DNA from: Sinomonas sp. ASV322
GTDB taxonomy: Bacteria; Actinomycetota; Actinomycetes; Actinomycetales; Micrococcaceae
Assembly (NCBI RefSeq): GCF_030908245.1
Contig: NZ_JAVFJJ010000015.1
Coordinates: 20,895 to 84,894 of the forward strand
Length of the DNA: 64,000 nucleotides
Direction: 5' to 3'
The notes under the pieces were generated by a model. That model was not told the origin of the DNA. It ran no database searches and was given only the letters and a program-made list of their open reading frames with translations. Positions 26,925 through 38,852 of the stretch are shown here, piece by piece (the first letter of the stretch is position 1; each line of letters opens with the position of its first letter). Position numbers and translations under genes: made by a program.

Positions 26925-27473
26925 TTAGTTTCCGCCGGCCGTGGCTGGCGCGGAGGCCTTCGGTGCTGGCGTGGCGTCGCCCGAGCCGGCGCCAGCCCCC
27001 TGGGACGAGCGGCTCCCGAATCCTCCTTGGCCTCCGTTCGTGCCGCCAGTCTGGCCTGTACCGGCGCCGTTCTGGCCCGTGCCGGGCGTGAACTGCGAGA
27101 AGTTCCCGCGGCCCGTTACCCCGTTGCGCACGTCCACGACCTTCTGGACCGCCGCCCCGCCGAGCGCGCCGGCGAGCACGAGGCACGCGCATGCGAGCAC
27201 CTTGGTGAAGCGTCCCATGCGGTACCGCGGGGCGGGAACGAACGGCTCGTCGTCGGCCGCGGCGGGGGTCACAGGCTCGGCGCCGCTCCACGCGGGCTCG
27301 CCATGGTGACCGACGACGGCGGCCGGCGCCCCGGCGTCGTGCGTCGCCTGATGCTGGGGCGCGCCCCAGGCGGGGGCGCCCCAGCCGGGAGCGGGGGCGT
27401 CGAAGGATTCGGTCGGGCTCTCGACGCTGGTGAGTTCCGACGTGCGGTCGGATTCGGAGGTGCGCTCAGGCAT
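26925..27473 (-). CDS. Gly-rich single-TM protein of the MacAB-type operon
   Basis: This 182-residue protein has an acidic/Pro-rich cytoplasmic N-terminus (about 85 residues), one membrane helix (KVLACACLVLAGALGGAAV), and an external Gly/Thr/Gln/Ser-rich C-terminus. No catalytic motif is present. It is the last gene of the operon, 22 bp after the MacB-like permease. The Gly-rich exterior resembles the C-terminal tail of the MacA-like protein in the same operon. ATG 27473 with GAGAG upstream is preferred to 27488. Function unknown; possibly an accessory subunit of the exporter. Confidence 0.65.
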   Translation of the reverse strand: MPERTSESDRTSELTSVESPTESFDAPAPGWGAPAWGAPQHQATHDAGAPAAVVGHHGEPAWSGAEPVTPAAADDEPFVPAPRYRMGRFTKVLACACLVLAGALGGAAVQKVVDVRNGVTGRGNFSQFTPGTGQNGAGTGQTGGTNGGQGGFGSRSSQGAGAGSGDATPAPKASAPATAGGN

Positions 27474-27495
27474 GTGCGGCTCTCTCATGGGTGGC

Positions 27496-28721
27496 CTACT
27501 CGTAACGGAGGGCGTCGATGGGGCGGAGCTTGGCGGCCTTGTTGGCCGGGTAGATCCCGAAGACGAGGCCGATGCCGGCCGAGACGGCGACGCTCAGCCA
27601 CACGGTCCACCACTGGACTTCGGGGCGGATCCCGGCGATCGTGAAGCTTGACGCCCCGAATCCGATGAGGATCCCGACGATCCCGCCGAGGATCGAGATG
27701 ATGAGCGATTCGACGAGGAACTGCATGACGATGTTCCCGCGCGTCGCGCCGATCGCCTTGCGGATGCCGATCTCGCGCGTCCGCTCCGTCACGGTCACGA
27801 GCATGATGTTCATGACGCCGATCCCGCCCACGAGGAGGCTGATGCCGGCCACGGCGCTCAACAGGATCGTGAGCGTCTGGGTGGTCGTCGTCGCGGTCGA
27901 GAGAACCTGCGCCTGGTTGCGGACCTGGTAGTCGCGGTTCGTGCTCGTGACCTGATGCCTCGCGTCGAGGATCTGCTGGATCTCGTTCTGGGCCTCCGTC
28001 ATGACGTCCGCGCTCTTCGCCTGGACCTGGATCGAGGAGAGGCTCGGCGAGTAGCCCGAGAACTTGTCCTGGGCGGTCGCGTAGGGGACCATTGCCACGT
28101 CGTCCGGGTCGTTGAGCCCGCTCGTGCCCTTGGCCGCGAGGACGCCGGCCACCGTGAAGTTCTGCCCGTTGAGGGACACCGTCTGCCCTACGAGGGTGGA
28201 GACATTCGTGGCGAGGTCCGCTGCGACGCTGTTTCCGAGCACGACGACGGGCTGTCCGGCGTCGGCGTCGTCGATCAGGCGGCCGGCGGCGATCGTGAAG
28301 TTCGTGATGCCGAAGTACGAGGGCGATGTCCCGAGAGTCGACGCGATCGAGTGCGTCGACGAGCCGAGTGCGGCGGTCACCGACTGGGTCTGCACGACGG
28401 GCGCGGTGGTCGCGATATCGGGGGCGAGGACGGGGTCCTGGAGGGCCTGCTGGTCCGCGAGCGTGAGGTTCGTGGTCCGCGTGCGCGTGCCCGTGGCGCT
28501 CCCTCCGGTCGTGCGGCCGCCCGTCGAGATCGCGCGGTTGACCGTGAGGACGTTCGTCCCGAGCTTTCCGATCTGGTCCTTGATCATGTTCGACGTCCCC
28601 GCGCCCACCGCGAGGAGCGTGATGACGGCGCTGATGCCGATCACGATGCCGAGCGTCGTGAGTACCGAGCGCATCTTGTTGGCGCTGATGCCGGAGAGGG
28701 CGAAGCGGATGGCTTCGGCAA

Positions 28722-28725
<4 letters not shown>
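27496..28725 (-). CDS. MacB-like ABC transporter permease (FtsX family)
   Basis: This 409-residue protein has an N-terminal membrane helix, a large extracytoplasmic MacB periplasmic-core domain and three C-terminal helices of the FtsX domain, with the signature [15 protein letters not shown]. MacB-type permeases act as mechanotransmitters for export of peptides or drugs with a MacA-like adaptor. Its ATG overlaps the TGA of the ATPase gene by 4 bp. The substrate is unknown. Confidence 0.92.
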
Positions 28726-29468
<743 letters not shown>

Positions 29469-29481
29469 CACCGCCCACGCC

Positions 29482-31053
29482 TCACTTGCCGGTGCCGGAG
29501 TTGGTGCCACCCGTGCCGCCTCTCGTGCCGCTGTTGCCATTGCCCCCGTTGCCCGCGCCTCCAGTTCCGCCGATGCCGCCGCCCCCGAAGCCGCCCCCGA
29601 GGAAGCCGCGGTTGGTCTGCGTGCTCGAATCCGTGCTCGTCGTGACGCTCGGGAGCACGACCTGGTCGCCGTCGCTCAGCCCCGTGAGCACCTCGGTGCG
29701 GCCGTTCGCCGTGATGCCGGTCGTGATCGCGACCATCTGCTCGGAGCCGCTGCGCTCGACGCTCACGGTCTGCCGATTGCCCGCCGTCGTGATCGCGAGC
29801 GTGGGAACAACGAGCGCGTTCGCCGCGGTCGACGTCGTGACCGCGATGTCCGCGCTCTCGCCGAGGCGCACGGCCGCGGGCGGGTTGGCGATCGAGACGG
29901 TGACGGCGTAGGTCACGACGCCGTTCGTCGTCGTCGACGTCGCCGCGATCGAGGTGACCGTCCCCGTGATCGCCGCCGCGCTCGGATCCGCCTTGAGTGC
30001 GGGGAACGTGAACGTCGAGGCCTGTCCGACCTTCATTGACGCGATGTCGGACTCGGAGAAGCCCGCGACGACCTGCAGGTGCGCCGTGTCCGTCAGCGTC
30101 ACAAGCCCAGAGGACGACGACGAAGAGCTCGCCGAGGAGCCCGAGCTGCCACCGGCTGCGCCTGAACCGCCCGATCCGCTCGCCGACGAGCCCGTGCTTC
30201 CTGTGCTTCCCGCGTTTGCGCCGACGACGGCGCCGATCGCGGTCACCGTGCCGTCGGAGGGTGCCTTGACCGTGCAATCCGCGAGGTTCTTCTGGGCCGT
30301 CTGAAGGGTGATCTTCGCGGACGTCGTGTTGCTCGGCGCGGCGTTCGCCTGCGAATTCTGCGCGGAGCTGAGCGACACCTGTGCTGACGAGAGCTGCTGT
30401 TGATCCTTGAGCGCGGAGGACTGCTGCTGGTTCTGCGCCTGGGTCAGCGCCTGCTGATCCTTCGCGAGCTGCGCCTGCGCGGCCGCCAAGGCATTCGCGT
30501 CTTGGACGTTGTTGGGGTTCGCCGACGCCGTGGCCTGCGCGGAGTTGACCGTGGTCTGATCGGTGTCCACCTGCTTCTGCGCGTTGGCCACCGCGGCAGA
30601 CTGCTGTTGCGCGTCGAGCGCCTGGGTCTGCTGGGCGTTCGTGAGCTGCTGCTGGGCCTGGGAGACCGAGTTCGCGGCCTGTGCGGCTTGCTGCCCGGCC
30701 TGGGCGACGGCGGAATCCAGGGCGGCCTGCGCGGAATCGACGGCGTTCTGCTGGTTCGTGGGGTCGATGTCCACGAGCTCCTGCCCTGCTTTGACGGGCT
30801 GCCCGACGCTCACCTTGACCGCCGTGACCGGCCCGGAGCAGTTTCCGGGGCCCACGGCCGTTGTCGTTGCGGACGAGACGTTTCCCGACGCGGTTGCGGT
30901 GGCCTGCAGGCTTGCCCTGCTCACGGCGACGGTTCTCGCGGTGACGGTGCTTGCCGGCTTGGCCGTCGCCGAGATGGTCGCGTAGGTGCCCCCAGCGAGA
31001 AGGAGCGCGGCGGCTCCGAGGGCGGAGTTGATGACGACGGTCTTTCGGTTCAC
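29482..31053 (-). CDS. MacA/HlyD-like efflux adaptor protein
   Basis: This periplasmic-adaptor-type protein of about 523 residues has an N-terminal membrane helix, a lipoyl-like half (VKAGQELVDID), a long Gln/Ala-rich coiled-coil hairpin, the second lipoyl half (DCTVKAPSDGTV), a Ser/Gly insertion, beta-barrel regions and a Gly/Asn-rich tail. It would link the MacB-type permease to the cell wall. GTG 31053 is favoured by TACATT (31065-31060, minus) as a leaderless -10; an upstream ATG at 31119 is possible. First gene of a four-gene operon. Confidence 0.88.
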   Translation of the reverse strand: MNRKTVVINSALGAAALLLAGGTYATISATAKPASTVTARTVAVSRASLQATATASGNVSSATTTAVGPGNCSGPVTAVKVSVGQPVKAGQELVDIDPTNQQNAVDSAQAALDSAVAQAGQQAAQAANSVSQAQQQLTNAQQTQALDAQQQSAAVANAQKQVDTDQTTVNSAQATASANPNNVQDANALAAAQAQLAKDQQALTQAQNQQQSSALKDQQQLSSAQVSLSSAQNSQANAAPSNTTSAKITLQTAQKNLADCTVKAPSDGTVTAIGAVVGANAGSTGSTGSSASGSGGSGAAGGSSGSSASSSSSSSGLVTLTDTAHLQVVAGFSESDIASMKVGQASTFTFPALKADPSAAAITGTVTSIAATSTTTNGVVTYAVTVSIANPPAAVRLGESADIAVTTSTAANALVVPTLAITTAGNRQTVSVERSGSEQMVAITTGITANGRTEVLTGLSDGDQVVLPSVTTSTDSSTQTNRGFLGGGFGGGGIGGTGGAGNGGNGNSGTRGGTGGTNSGTGK

Positions 31054-31223
31054 GAGAGGAATGTAGTGGTGGATCCTATGCGTCGGCTGTGCGGTCTCGG
31101 AGATCCCCCCATGGATCACTTAGTCCTTGAGGACGATGCCCCCGAGCGAGGATCATCCCGCGGAGCGTCGCGCGCCGCTGCCTGCCGTCCTAGCGTGGAA
31201 GGGTCAGCTACCCAGGAGGCGAC

Positions 31224-33094
<1,871 letters not shown>

Positions 33095-33107
33095 CGCTCG
33101 GTCCACA

Positions 33108-34457
33108 ATGGACGCCATGGCACCACTGATTCCGGCGGGGGGTGCGCCCAGAAGAACGGACGGCGCACTCCCCGTCTCCGTGCCCGCGGCCCGCACGGCA
33201 TCCGGCCCGGCGCCTTCGCGCGCTCGCGACGGCCGTGGCCCTGCTTCCGGCGAGCAGTCCGGACCACCCGCGTACGTACCGCCCGTCCGCCGGGGCCGCA
33301 TCCGCCAATACCTCTACGAGCATCCCGTCGCGATGGACGGGGTTGTCGTCTTTGCGAGTTCGGTCCTCTCGATCGGGGCGATCATCGAGACGGCCGACGG
33401 CAGCCACTGGTGGCAGTTCGCGCTCGTCGTCGCCGAGCAGCTCGCGCTCATGCTGCGGCGCAAGGTGCCGTGGTCGCTTCTCGGCGGCATCGCCGTCGCG
33501 GACGCGGTGTTCCTGTTCGCGACGCCGAGCATGGGAAGCACGAGCGCGGCCGTGCTCTTCGCCCTCTACGCCGTCGCCGTGCAGGTTCGCACGGGATGGG
33601 CGCTCGGCGCGGCGGTCGCCGCAAGCTTGCCGGTTGCCGTGTACTTCGCGCTCGTGTACCGACCCACCGAAACGCTCGTCGAACAGAGCGGGCCGTTTAT
33701 CGGCCTTGTCGGCTCCGTGTCGGTGCTCCTGTCCAATCTCGTCGCGGTCGGGGTCGGCATCGTCGTCCGGGGCAACCGGATCCATCAGGCCGAGATCCGC
33801 GCATGGGCCATGCGCCGTGCCCAATTCGCGTCTATCCAGGAACGCAACCGCATCGCGCGCGAGATGCACGACGTCGTCGCCCATTCGCTCACCGTCATGG
33901 TCGCGCTGAGCGACGGGGCAGCGCGCGCGCTCGAGCGCGATCCCGAGACAGCACGGGCCGTCCTCGGCGAGCTCTCGAGCACGGGACGCGCAGCACTCGC
34001 CGATATGCGGCGCGTGCTCGGTGTGCTTCGCGCCGACGCGGGGGCGCCCACGCGCGAACCCGCCCTCGGCGGGCTCCAGGCCCTGGTCGATGGATTCAGG
34101 GCCGCGGGCCTCCCCGTCATCCTCACGCAGGACGGCGAATCGCTTCCGGACGACGCCGCCTTTCGGCTTGCGGTGTACCGGATCATCCAGGAGTCCCTCA
34201 CGAACGTCCTGAGATACGCGCGCGGAGTGGGGCGCGTCGACGTGCTCGTGGCGCGCGACGGCGGGACCGTGCGCGTGCGGGTGGAGAACGACGGCGGCAC
34301 CGCACCTGACGGCCCCGAGGCGCACTTGGGGACCGGGGGAGGGATCGCCGGCATGCAGGAACGCGCCGCGATCTTCGGGGGTTTCCTGAGCGCGGGTCCG
34401 CGATCCGGGGGAGGATGGCGCGTGGACGCTGAACTGCATTGGAACGAGGGGGAATGA
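33108..34457 (+). CDS. Sensor histidine kinase (NarL/HisKA_3 family)
   Basis: This 449-residue kinase has a Pro/Ala-rich N-terminus, about four to five membrane helices (residues 75-215), the HisKA_3 phosphoacceptor His in REMHDVVAHSL, and a HATPase_c domain with N-box QESLTNVLRYA and a G-rich lid. It phosphorylates the response regulator encoded next. Start ATG 33108 lies 14 bp after the ABC permease; ATG 33117 is the alternative. The arrangement suggests it senses a ligand or membrane stress tied to the exporter. Confidence 0.9.
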   Translation: MDAMAPLIPAGGAPRRTDGALPVSVPAARTASGPAPSRARDGRGPASGEQSGPPAYVPPVRRGRIRQYLYEHPVAMDGVVVFASSVLSIGAIIETADGSHWWQFALVVAEQLALMLRRKVPWSLLGGIAVADAVFLFATPSMGSTSAAVLFALYAVAVQVRTGWALGAAVAASLPVAVYFALVYRPTETLVEQSGPFIGLVGSVSVLLSNLVAVGVGIVVRGNRIHQAEIRAWAMRRAQFASIQERNRIAREMHDVVAHSLTVMVALSDGAARALERDPETARAVLGELSSTGRAALADMRRVLGVLRADAGAPTREPALGGLQALVDGFRAAGLPVILTQDGESLPDDAAFRLAVYRIIQESLTNVLRYARGVGRVDVLVARDGGTVRVRVENDGGTAPDGPEAHLGTGGGIAGMQERAAIFGGFLSAGPRSGGGWRVDAELHWNEGE

Positions 34458-35185
34458 TGGGTGCCGAGACACCGTCGAGGACGTCGGGTGGCGCGGAGGA
34501 CCACGCCCTGAGGCTCCTGCTGGTCGACGACCAACCGCTCCTGCGGGTCGGGTTCCGCATGGTCCTCGAGTCGGAGGACGGGATCGAGGTGGTCGGCGAG
34601 GCGGGCGATGGCGCGGAGGCCGTCCGGCTGACGCGCGAGCTTGATCCCGACGTCGTGCTCATGGATGTCCGCATGCCCGTCATGGATGGGATCGAGGCCA
34701 CTCGCAGAATCGCGGCATCGCCGTCTGCGGCCAGGGTCATCATCCTGACCACGTTCGACCTCGACGAATATGCGTTCGCGGGCCTTCAGGCCGGGGCGTC
34801 CGCGTTCCTGCTCAAGGACGTTGCGCCCGCCGAACTCGTGCACGCGGTGCGGCTCGTCGCGAGTGGCGACGCCGTCGTGAGCCCGAGGGTGACCCAGCGC
34901 CTCCTCGAGACGTACGTGCGGGCGGAGGGCGCCGCCGTCGGACGCCCCGAAGCCCAGTCGGACCCGCTCCTGCATGATCTGACGCCGCGGGAGCTCGAGG
35001 TGCTCCGGTCAATCTGCGAGGGCCTCAGCAACGCGGAGATCGCGCACCGGCTCTACCTCTCGGAGGCGACGGTCAAGAGCCACGTTCGCCGCATCCTGTC
35101 GAAGCTGCACTTGCGCGATCGCGTGCAGGCCGTGGTCTACGGGTACGAGACGGGCCTCGTGATCCCGAGCAACCCGGACTACTGA
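34454..35185 (+). CDS. LuxR/NarL-type response regulator
   Basis: This 243-residue regulator has a receiver domain with DDQ and phospho-acceptor Asp in VLMDVRMP, a conserved Thr in ILTTFD and Lys in FLLKD, and a C-terminal LuxR helix-turn-helix (LTPRELEVLRSICEG...NAEIAHRLYLSE). ATG 34454 overlaps the kinase stop (ATGA) with GAGGGGG upstream. It likely activates the ABC exporter operon in which it is the last gene. Confidence 0.93.
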   Translation: MMGAETPSRTSGGAEDHALRLLLVDDQPLLRVGFRMVLESEDGIEVVGEAGDGAEAVRLTRELDPDVVLMDVRMPVMDGIEATRRIAASPSAARVIILTTFDLDEYAFAGLQAGASAFLLKDVAPAELVHAVRLVASGDAVVSPRVTQRLLETYVRAEGAAVGRPEAQSDPLLHDLTPRELEVLRSICEGLSNAEIAHRLYLSEATVKSHVRRILSKLHLRDRVQAVVYGYETGLVIPSNPDY

Positions 35186-35202
35186 CGGCGACGGCCCCAC
35201 CG

Positions 35203-35293
35203 TTTCTCCAAGTACAAATCCTGTTTGGAGCAAACTTGGAGAACGGTTAGACTTTCTCCAAGTACAAGTTCTATTTGGAGCAAAGTTGGAGAA
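35203..35293. repeat. Two 41-bp direct repeats with internal inverted repeats (operator-like)
   Basis: Copies at 35203-35243 and 35253-35293 differ at 4 of 41 positions and are spaced 50 bp start to start, about five helical turns. Each is bounded by TTCTCCAAGT / ACTTGGAGAA arms (perfect in copy 1, one mismatch in copy 2) and has TTTGGAG inside. The right arm of copy 2 (TTGGAGAA) overlaps the Shine-Dalgarno of the Fic gene. Confidence 0.85.
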
Positions 35294-35296
35294 GCC

Positions 35297-36625
35297 GTGA
35301 AGCTGCCCATGCCTCCTCCGGATCCTGCCGTCAGCCGGAAGCTCATGGCTGGCGTCTTGGCTCTCGGGACCTATCACGAGCTCGATGACTCGACCTATCT
35401 CCCGTGGGACGAGCTACGGTACCGGCCCGTCCCAGAGATCCTGGGCTCCGACGCCGACCACGAACTCTGGTGGGCGGTCCTTATGTGGTCTCGTCGGGCA
35501 CGCCGCCGCAATCTTGGAATCCTGCAGTCCAACGGCGAACCTTTTGGCCTTGTCCTCACCGACCGGATCCTCAAAGCGTCCGAACAGATCGCTCGCGAGA
35601 CTGGCGGTCGCTTAGGCCTCCCGGAAGACGTCCTCGGGCCCTCCGATAGGAATCAGTACATCGTCCGCTCGCTCGTCGAGGAAGCGATTACGTCGTCGCA
35701 GCTTGAGGGTGCGTCAACGTCACGGCGGGTAGCCAAGGAGATGCTCGATTCGGGTCGCGAGCCCGTCAACAAGTCCGAGCTCATGATCGTGAACAACTAT
35801 GTCGCCATGCAGCGGATCCGCGACGAGGCCAAGAATGCGCTGACTCCTGCGTTCGTGCTCGAGCTCCATCGGATCCTCACAGACGGAACCTTGGATGATC
35901 CGGAGGATGCAGGTCGCCTCGAGACCCCCGATCATGAGCGTGTTGCAGTGTGGGACAACGAGTTGAAGATCCACACGCCGCCGCCCGCCGAACAGCTTCC
36001 CGATCGGCTGCATAGACTTTGCGATTTCGCCAATGGCAAGCTTGCCCCGGAGGTGTATCTACCCCCGGTGGTGCGCGCCGTCGTCGTCCACTTCATGGCG
36101 GGCTACGATCACTACTTCGCCGACGGCAACGGACGTACAGCGCGCGCGCTCTTCTACTGGAGCATGCTCCATGAGGGCTATTGGCTGAGCCAGTACGTCA
36201 CGATCTCGAAGATCCTTCGAAAGGCCCCCTCCAGATACAGCCTTGCGTACCGGCACACCGAGGACGACGACGGAGACCTCACCTATTTCATCCACCACCA
36301 ACTTGATGTCATCCTGCGGGCGATCCGCGAGCTCAACGAGTACATAGATGCAAAGGGACACGAGCTGCGGTCGGTGCGTTCTGCCCTGCGAGGACAAGCT
36401 CACGACCTCAACCAGCGTCAACTCCAGGCTCTCGAGGAGGCCGTGAAGGACGACTCCGGGCTCCTGACGGTCAAGGAGCACGCTGGCCATTTTGGCGTGT
36501 CGGGCGAGACGGCTCGCGCGGACCTCGGCGACCTCGAGCGACGGGGCTACTTGGTCCGCTCGAAAGCAGGCAAGCAGTTCGTATGGAAGCCGGCCCCCGG
36601 CCTTGCCGGCCTGTTGGGCCGATAG
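35297..36625 (+). CDS. Fic family protein with C-terminal winged helix
   Basis: This 442-residue protein has an inhibitory motif SSQLEG (S/TxxxE[G/N]) ahead of the Fic core and the active site HYFADGNGRTAR, matching HxFx[D/E]GNGRxxR, so AMP transfer to a protein target is expected. A C-terminal winged helix (VKEHAGHFGVSGETARADLGDLERRGYL) suggests DNA binding. GTG 35297 has GGAGAA 5 nt upstream, within the second 41-bp repeat, which suggests autoregulation. The inhibitory motif is in the N-terminal part, as in class II Fic proteins. The target is unknown. Confidence 0.93.
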   Translation: MKLPMPPPDPAVSRKLMAGVLALGTYHELDDSTYLPWDELRYRPVPEILGSDADHELWWAVLMWSRRARRRNLGILQSNGEPFGLVLTDRILKASEQIARETGGRLGLPEDVLGPSDRNQYIVRSLVEEAITSSQLEGASTSRRVAKEMLDSGREPVNKSELMIVNNYVAMQRIRDEAKNALTPAFVLELHRILTDGTLDDPEDAGRLETPDHERVAVWDNELKIHTPPPAEQLPDRLHRLCDFANGKLAPEVYLPPVVRAVVVHFMAGYDHYFADGNGRTARALFYWSMLHEGYWLSQYVTISKILRKAPSRYSLAYRHTEDDDGDLTYFIHHQLDVILRAIRELNEYIDAKGHELRSVRSALRGQAHDLNQRQLQALEEAVKDDSGLLTVKEHAGHFGVSGETARADLGDLERRGYLVRSKAGKQFVWKPAPGLAGLLGR

Positions 36626-36796
36626 TCTTCGGGGCTGGCTTCCCAGCTGCGCTCTGGTCCGGTTGTGATGTCCCAATCGGTCGAAAACTCGGCGTGTCGG
36701 GTCGGATCCGCCCGTGTTGGGCCGGATAAACGGTCCGGAGCGCGCCCCCTCGAACCCCCTCTACCGCGCTGACCCGGCCCGGCGCACAATGGCCGC

Positions 36797-37528
36797 ATGC
36801 GGCCGTTCCTGCTGTTGGCCTCGCGCGACCATGACGTCGTGGCAGACGACGAGTACCGCGCATTCTGCGAGTATGGCGGTCTCGCACCCGCAGAACTGCG
36901 CCGCGTCCGGGCGGAAGCTGGTCCGCTCCCGGACATCCGGCTCGAGGACTACTCGGGCGTAATCCTTGGCGGCAGCCCGTTCACCGCCTCCGACCCGGAG
37001 GACCAGAAGAGCGCTGTCCAGCTGCGTGTCGAGGCCGAGATCGGGGCGCTCCTCGACGGCATCGTCGCGGCTGACTTCCCGTTCCTTGGCGCGTGCTACG
37101 GAGTCGGGCTTCTCGGCACGCACGAGGGCGCCGTCGTCGACCGCCGCTTTGGGGAGCCCATCGGCGCGGTCAAGGTCCGCCTGACCCCGGCCGGGCTCCT
37201 CGACCCGCTCTGCGCCGGCCTCGAGGAGGTGTTCGAGGCCTACGTGGGGCACAAGGAGGCCGTGCGGACGCTCCCGTCGAGCGCGGCGCTCCTCGCGGGC
37301 TCGGCCACGTGCCCCGTGCACATGTTCCGGTTCCGCCGCAATCTGTATGCCACCCAGTTCCACCCCGAGCTCGACCTCCGGGGCATCGAGCATCGTGTCG
37401 AGGCTTACCGCCACTCGGGCTATTTCCCGCCGGAGGAGGCCGAGGCCGTCATGGAGCGAGCGCGCGGCGCGCACGTGCACGAGCCCCACCGGATCCTGCG
37501 GAATTTCGTGGAGCGGTACGCGCGCTGA
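36797..37528 (+). CDS. Class I glutamine amidotransferase domain protein
   Basis: This 243-residue protein has a GATase1 fold: nucleophile Cys in LGACYGVGLLG and His/Glu in TQFHPELD. It resembles the free-standing GMP synthase-like GATases (GuaA N-terminal type) that act on unknown amide donors or gamma-glutamyl substrates. No synthetase domain is attached and no biosynthetic partner is nearby. The ATG at 36797 has no Shine-Dalgarno. Confidence 0.88.
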   Translation: MRPFLLLASRDHDVVADDEYRAFCEYGGLAPAELRRVRAEAGPLPDIRLEDYSGVILGGSPFTASDPEDQKSAVQLRVEAEIGALLDGIVAADFPFLGACYGVGLLGTHEGAVVDRRFGEPIGAVKVRLTPAGLLDPLCAGLEEVFEAYVGHKEAVRTLPSSAALLAGSATCPVHMFRFRRNLYATQFHPELDLRGIEHRVEAYRHSGYFPPEEAEAVMERARGAHVHEPHRILRNFVERYAR

Positions 37529-37573
37529 CCGCGGCCCGGCGGCTCCGTGCCGGCGCTGGCTAGACTCGGGACC

Positions 37574-38851
37574 ATGCCTACCGCCGCGCATCGCCATGCC
37601 CTGGACCTCGGCCGTTTCGTCATGGCCTCCCCCTCGAGCTTCCACGCGGCTCACGAGGGCGCGCGGCGGCTCGCGGAGGCCGGGTTCCGGGTGCTGTCCG
37701 AGGCCGAGGAATGGCCGACGGCGCCGGGCGCCTACGCGGTGATCCGCGACGGCGCGCTCATGGCCTGGGTGGTCCCCGACGGTGCCGGGCCGCTCACGCC
37801 GTTCCGGATCCTCGGCGCGCACACCGATTCGCCGTCGTTCAAGCTCAAGCCCAAGCCGACGACCGGCGCCCATGGCTGGCTCCAGGCGGGCGTCGAGATC
37901 TACGGCGGCCCCATGCTGAACTCGTGGCTCGACCGTGAGCTTCGGCTTGCGGGACGCCTCGTGACGCTCGACGGCGCCGAGCACCTCGTCGCGACCGGTC
38001 CGCTTCTGCGGTTCCCGCAGCTCGCAATTCACCTTGATCGCGCGGTCAACGACGGCCTCACGCTCGAAAAGCAGCGGCACATGAACCCCGTGTGGGGCCT
38101 CGGAAATCCCGCCGAGGCCGATCTTCTCGGGTTGCTCGCCGGGCACGCGGGGGTCGAACCGACTGAGGTCGGCGGCTACGACTTCGTCGTGGCGGACGCT
38201 CAGGAGCCGGCCGTGTTCGGCGCGGGCGACGAGTTCTTCGCCTCGGGGCGGCTCGACAACCTCTCGTCGGTGCATGCGGGCCTCACTGCCCTCGCGCGAT
38301 CTTATGAGGGTGCCGGAGGCGATGCGATCCCGGTGCTTGCGGCGTTCGATCACGAGGAGGTCGGTTCCGCGACCCGGTCCGGTGCGTGCGGGCCGTTCCT
38401 CGAGGACGTGTTGGCCCGCATCGGCGACGGCTTGGGTGCGACGGCGACCGAGCGCCGTCGTTCGCTCGCCGCCTCGTGGCACGTCTCCGCCGACGCCGGC
38501 CACGCGATCCATCCGAACTACCCCGAGAAGCACGACCCGGCCAACCGCCCCGTCCTGAACGGCGGGCCGCTGCTCAAGATCAACGCCCAGCAGCGCTACG
38601 CGACCGACGCGGCGGGCGCCGCGCTGTGGGCGCGCCTCTGCGCCGAGTCCGAGGTGCCGTACCAGGAGTTCGTCTCGAACAACGCCGTGCCGTGCGGCTC
38701 GACGATCGGCCCGCTGACCGCGACCCGGCTCGGGATCCGGACGGTCGACGTCGGCGTGCCGCTCCTCTCGATGCACTCCGCCCGCGAACTCGCCGGCGTC
38801 TTGGACCCGTGGCGGCTCGCGCTCGTCGCGGAACGCTTCTTCGCGGGCTGA
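37574..38851 (+). CDS. M18 family aminopeptidase
   Basis: This 425-residue metalloaminopeptidase of the M18 (aspartyl aminopeptidase-like, ApeB) family has metal-ligand motifs GAHTDSPS, DNLSS, FDHEEVGS and C-terminal SMHSARE. It is cytoplasmic and removes N-terminal residues from peptides. ATG 37574 is preferred since TAGACT (37561-37566) gives a leaderless -10; ATG at 37547 is upstream of that. It converges with the DUF1345 gene, with stop codons 1 bp apart. Confidence 0.93.
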   Translation: MPTAAHRHALDLGRFVMASPSSFHAAHEGARRLAEAGFRVLSEAEEWPTAPGAYAVIRDGALMAWVVPDGAGPLTPFRILGAHTDSPSFKLKPKPTTGAHGWLQAGVEIYGGPMLNSWLDRELRLAGRLVTLDGAEHLVATGPLLRFPQLAIHLDRAVNDGLTLEKQRHMNPVWGLGNPAEADLLGLLAGHAGVEPTEVGGYDFVVADAQEPAVFGAGDEFFASGRLDNLSSVHAGLTALARSYEGAGGDAIPVLAAFDHEEVGSATRSGACGPFLEDVLARIGDGLGATATERRRSLAASWHVSADAGHAIHPNYPEKHDPANRPVLNGGPLLKINAQQRYATDAAGAALWARLCAESEVPYQEFVSNNAVPCGSTIGPLTATRLGIRTVDVGVPLLSMHSARELAGVLDPWRLALVAERFFAG

Positions 38852-38852
38852 C

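Noticed and set aside
29469..29540. ATG 29540 as start of the MacB-type ATPase
   Set aside because: Would overlap the adaptor gene by 59 bp and add an Ala-rich stretch outside the family; GTG 29468 has GAGG and follows the stop.
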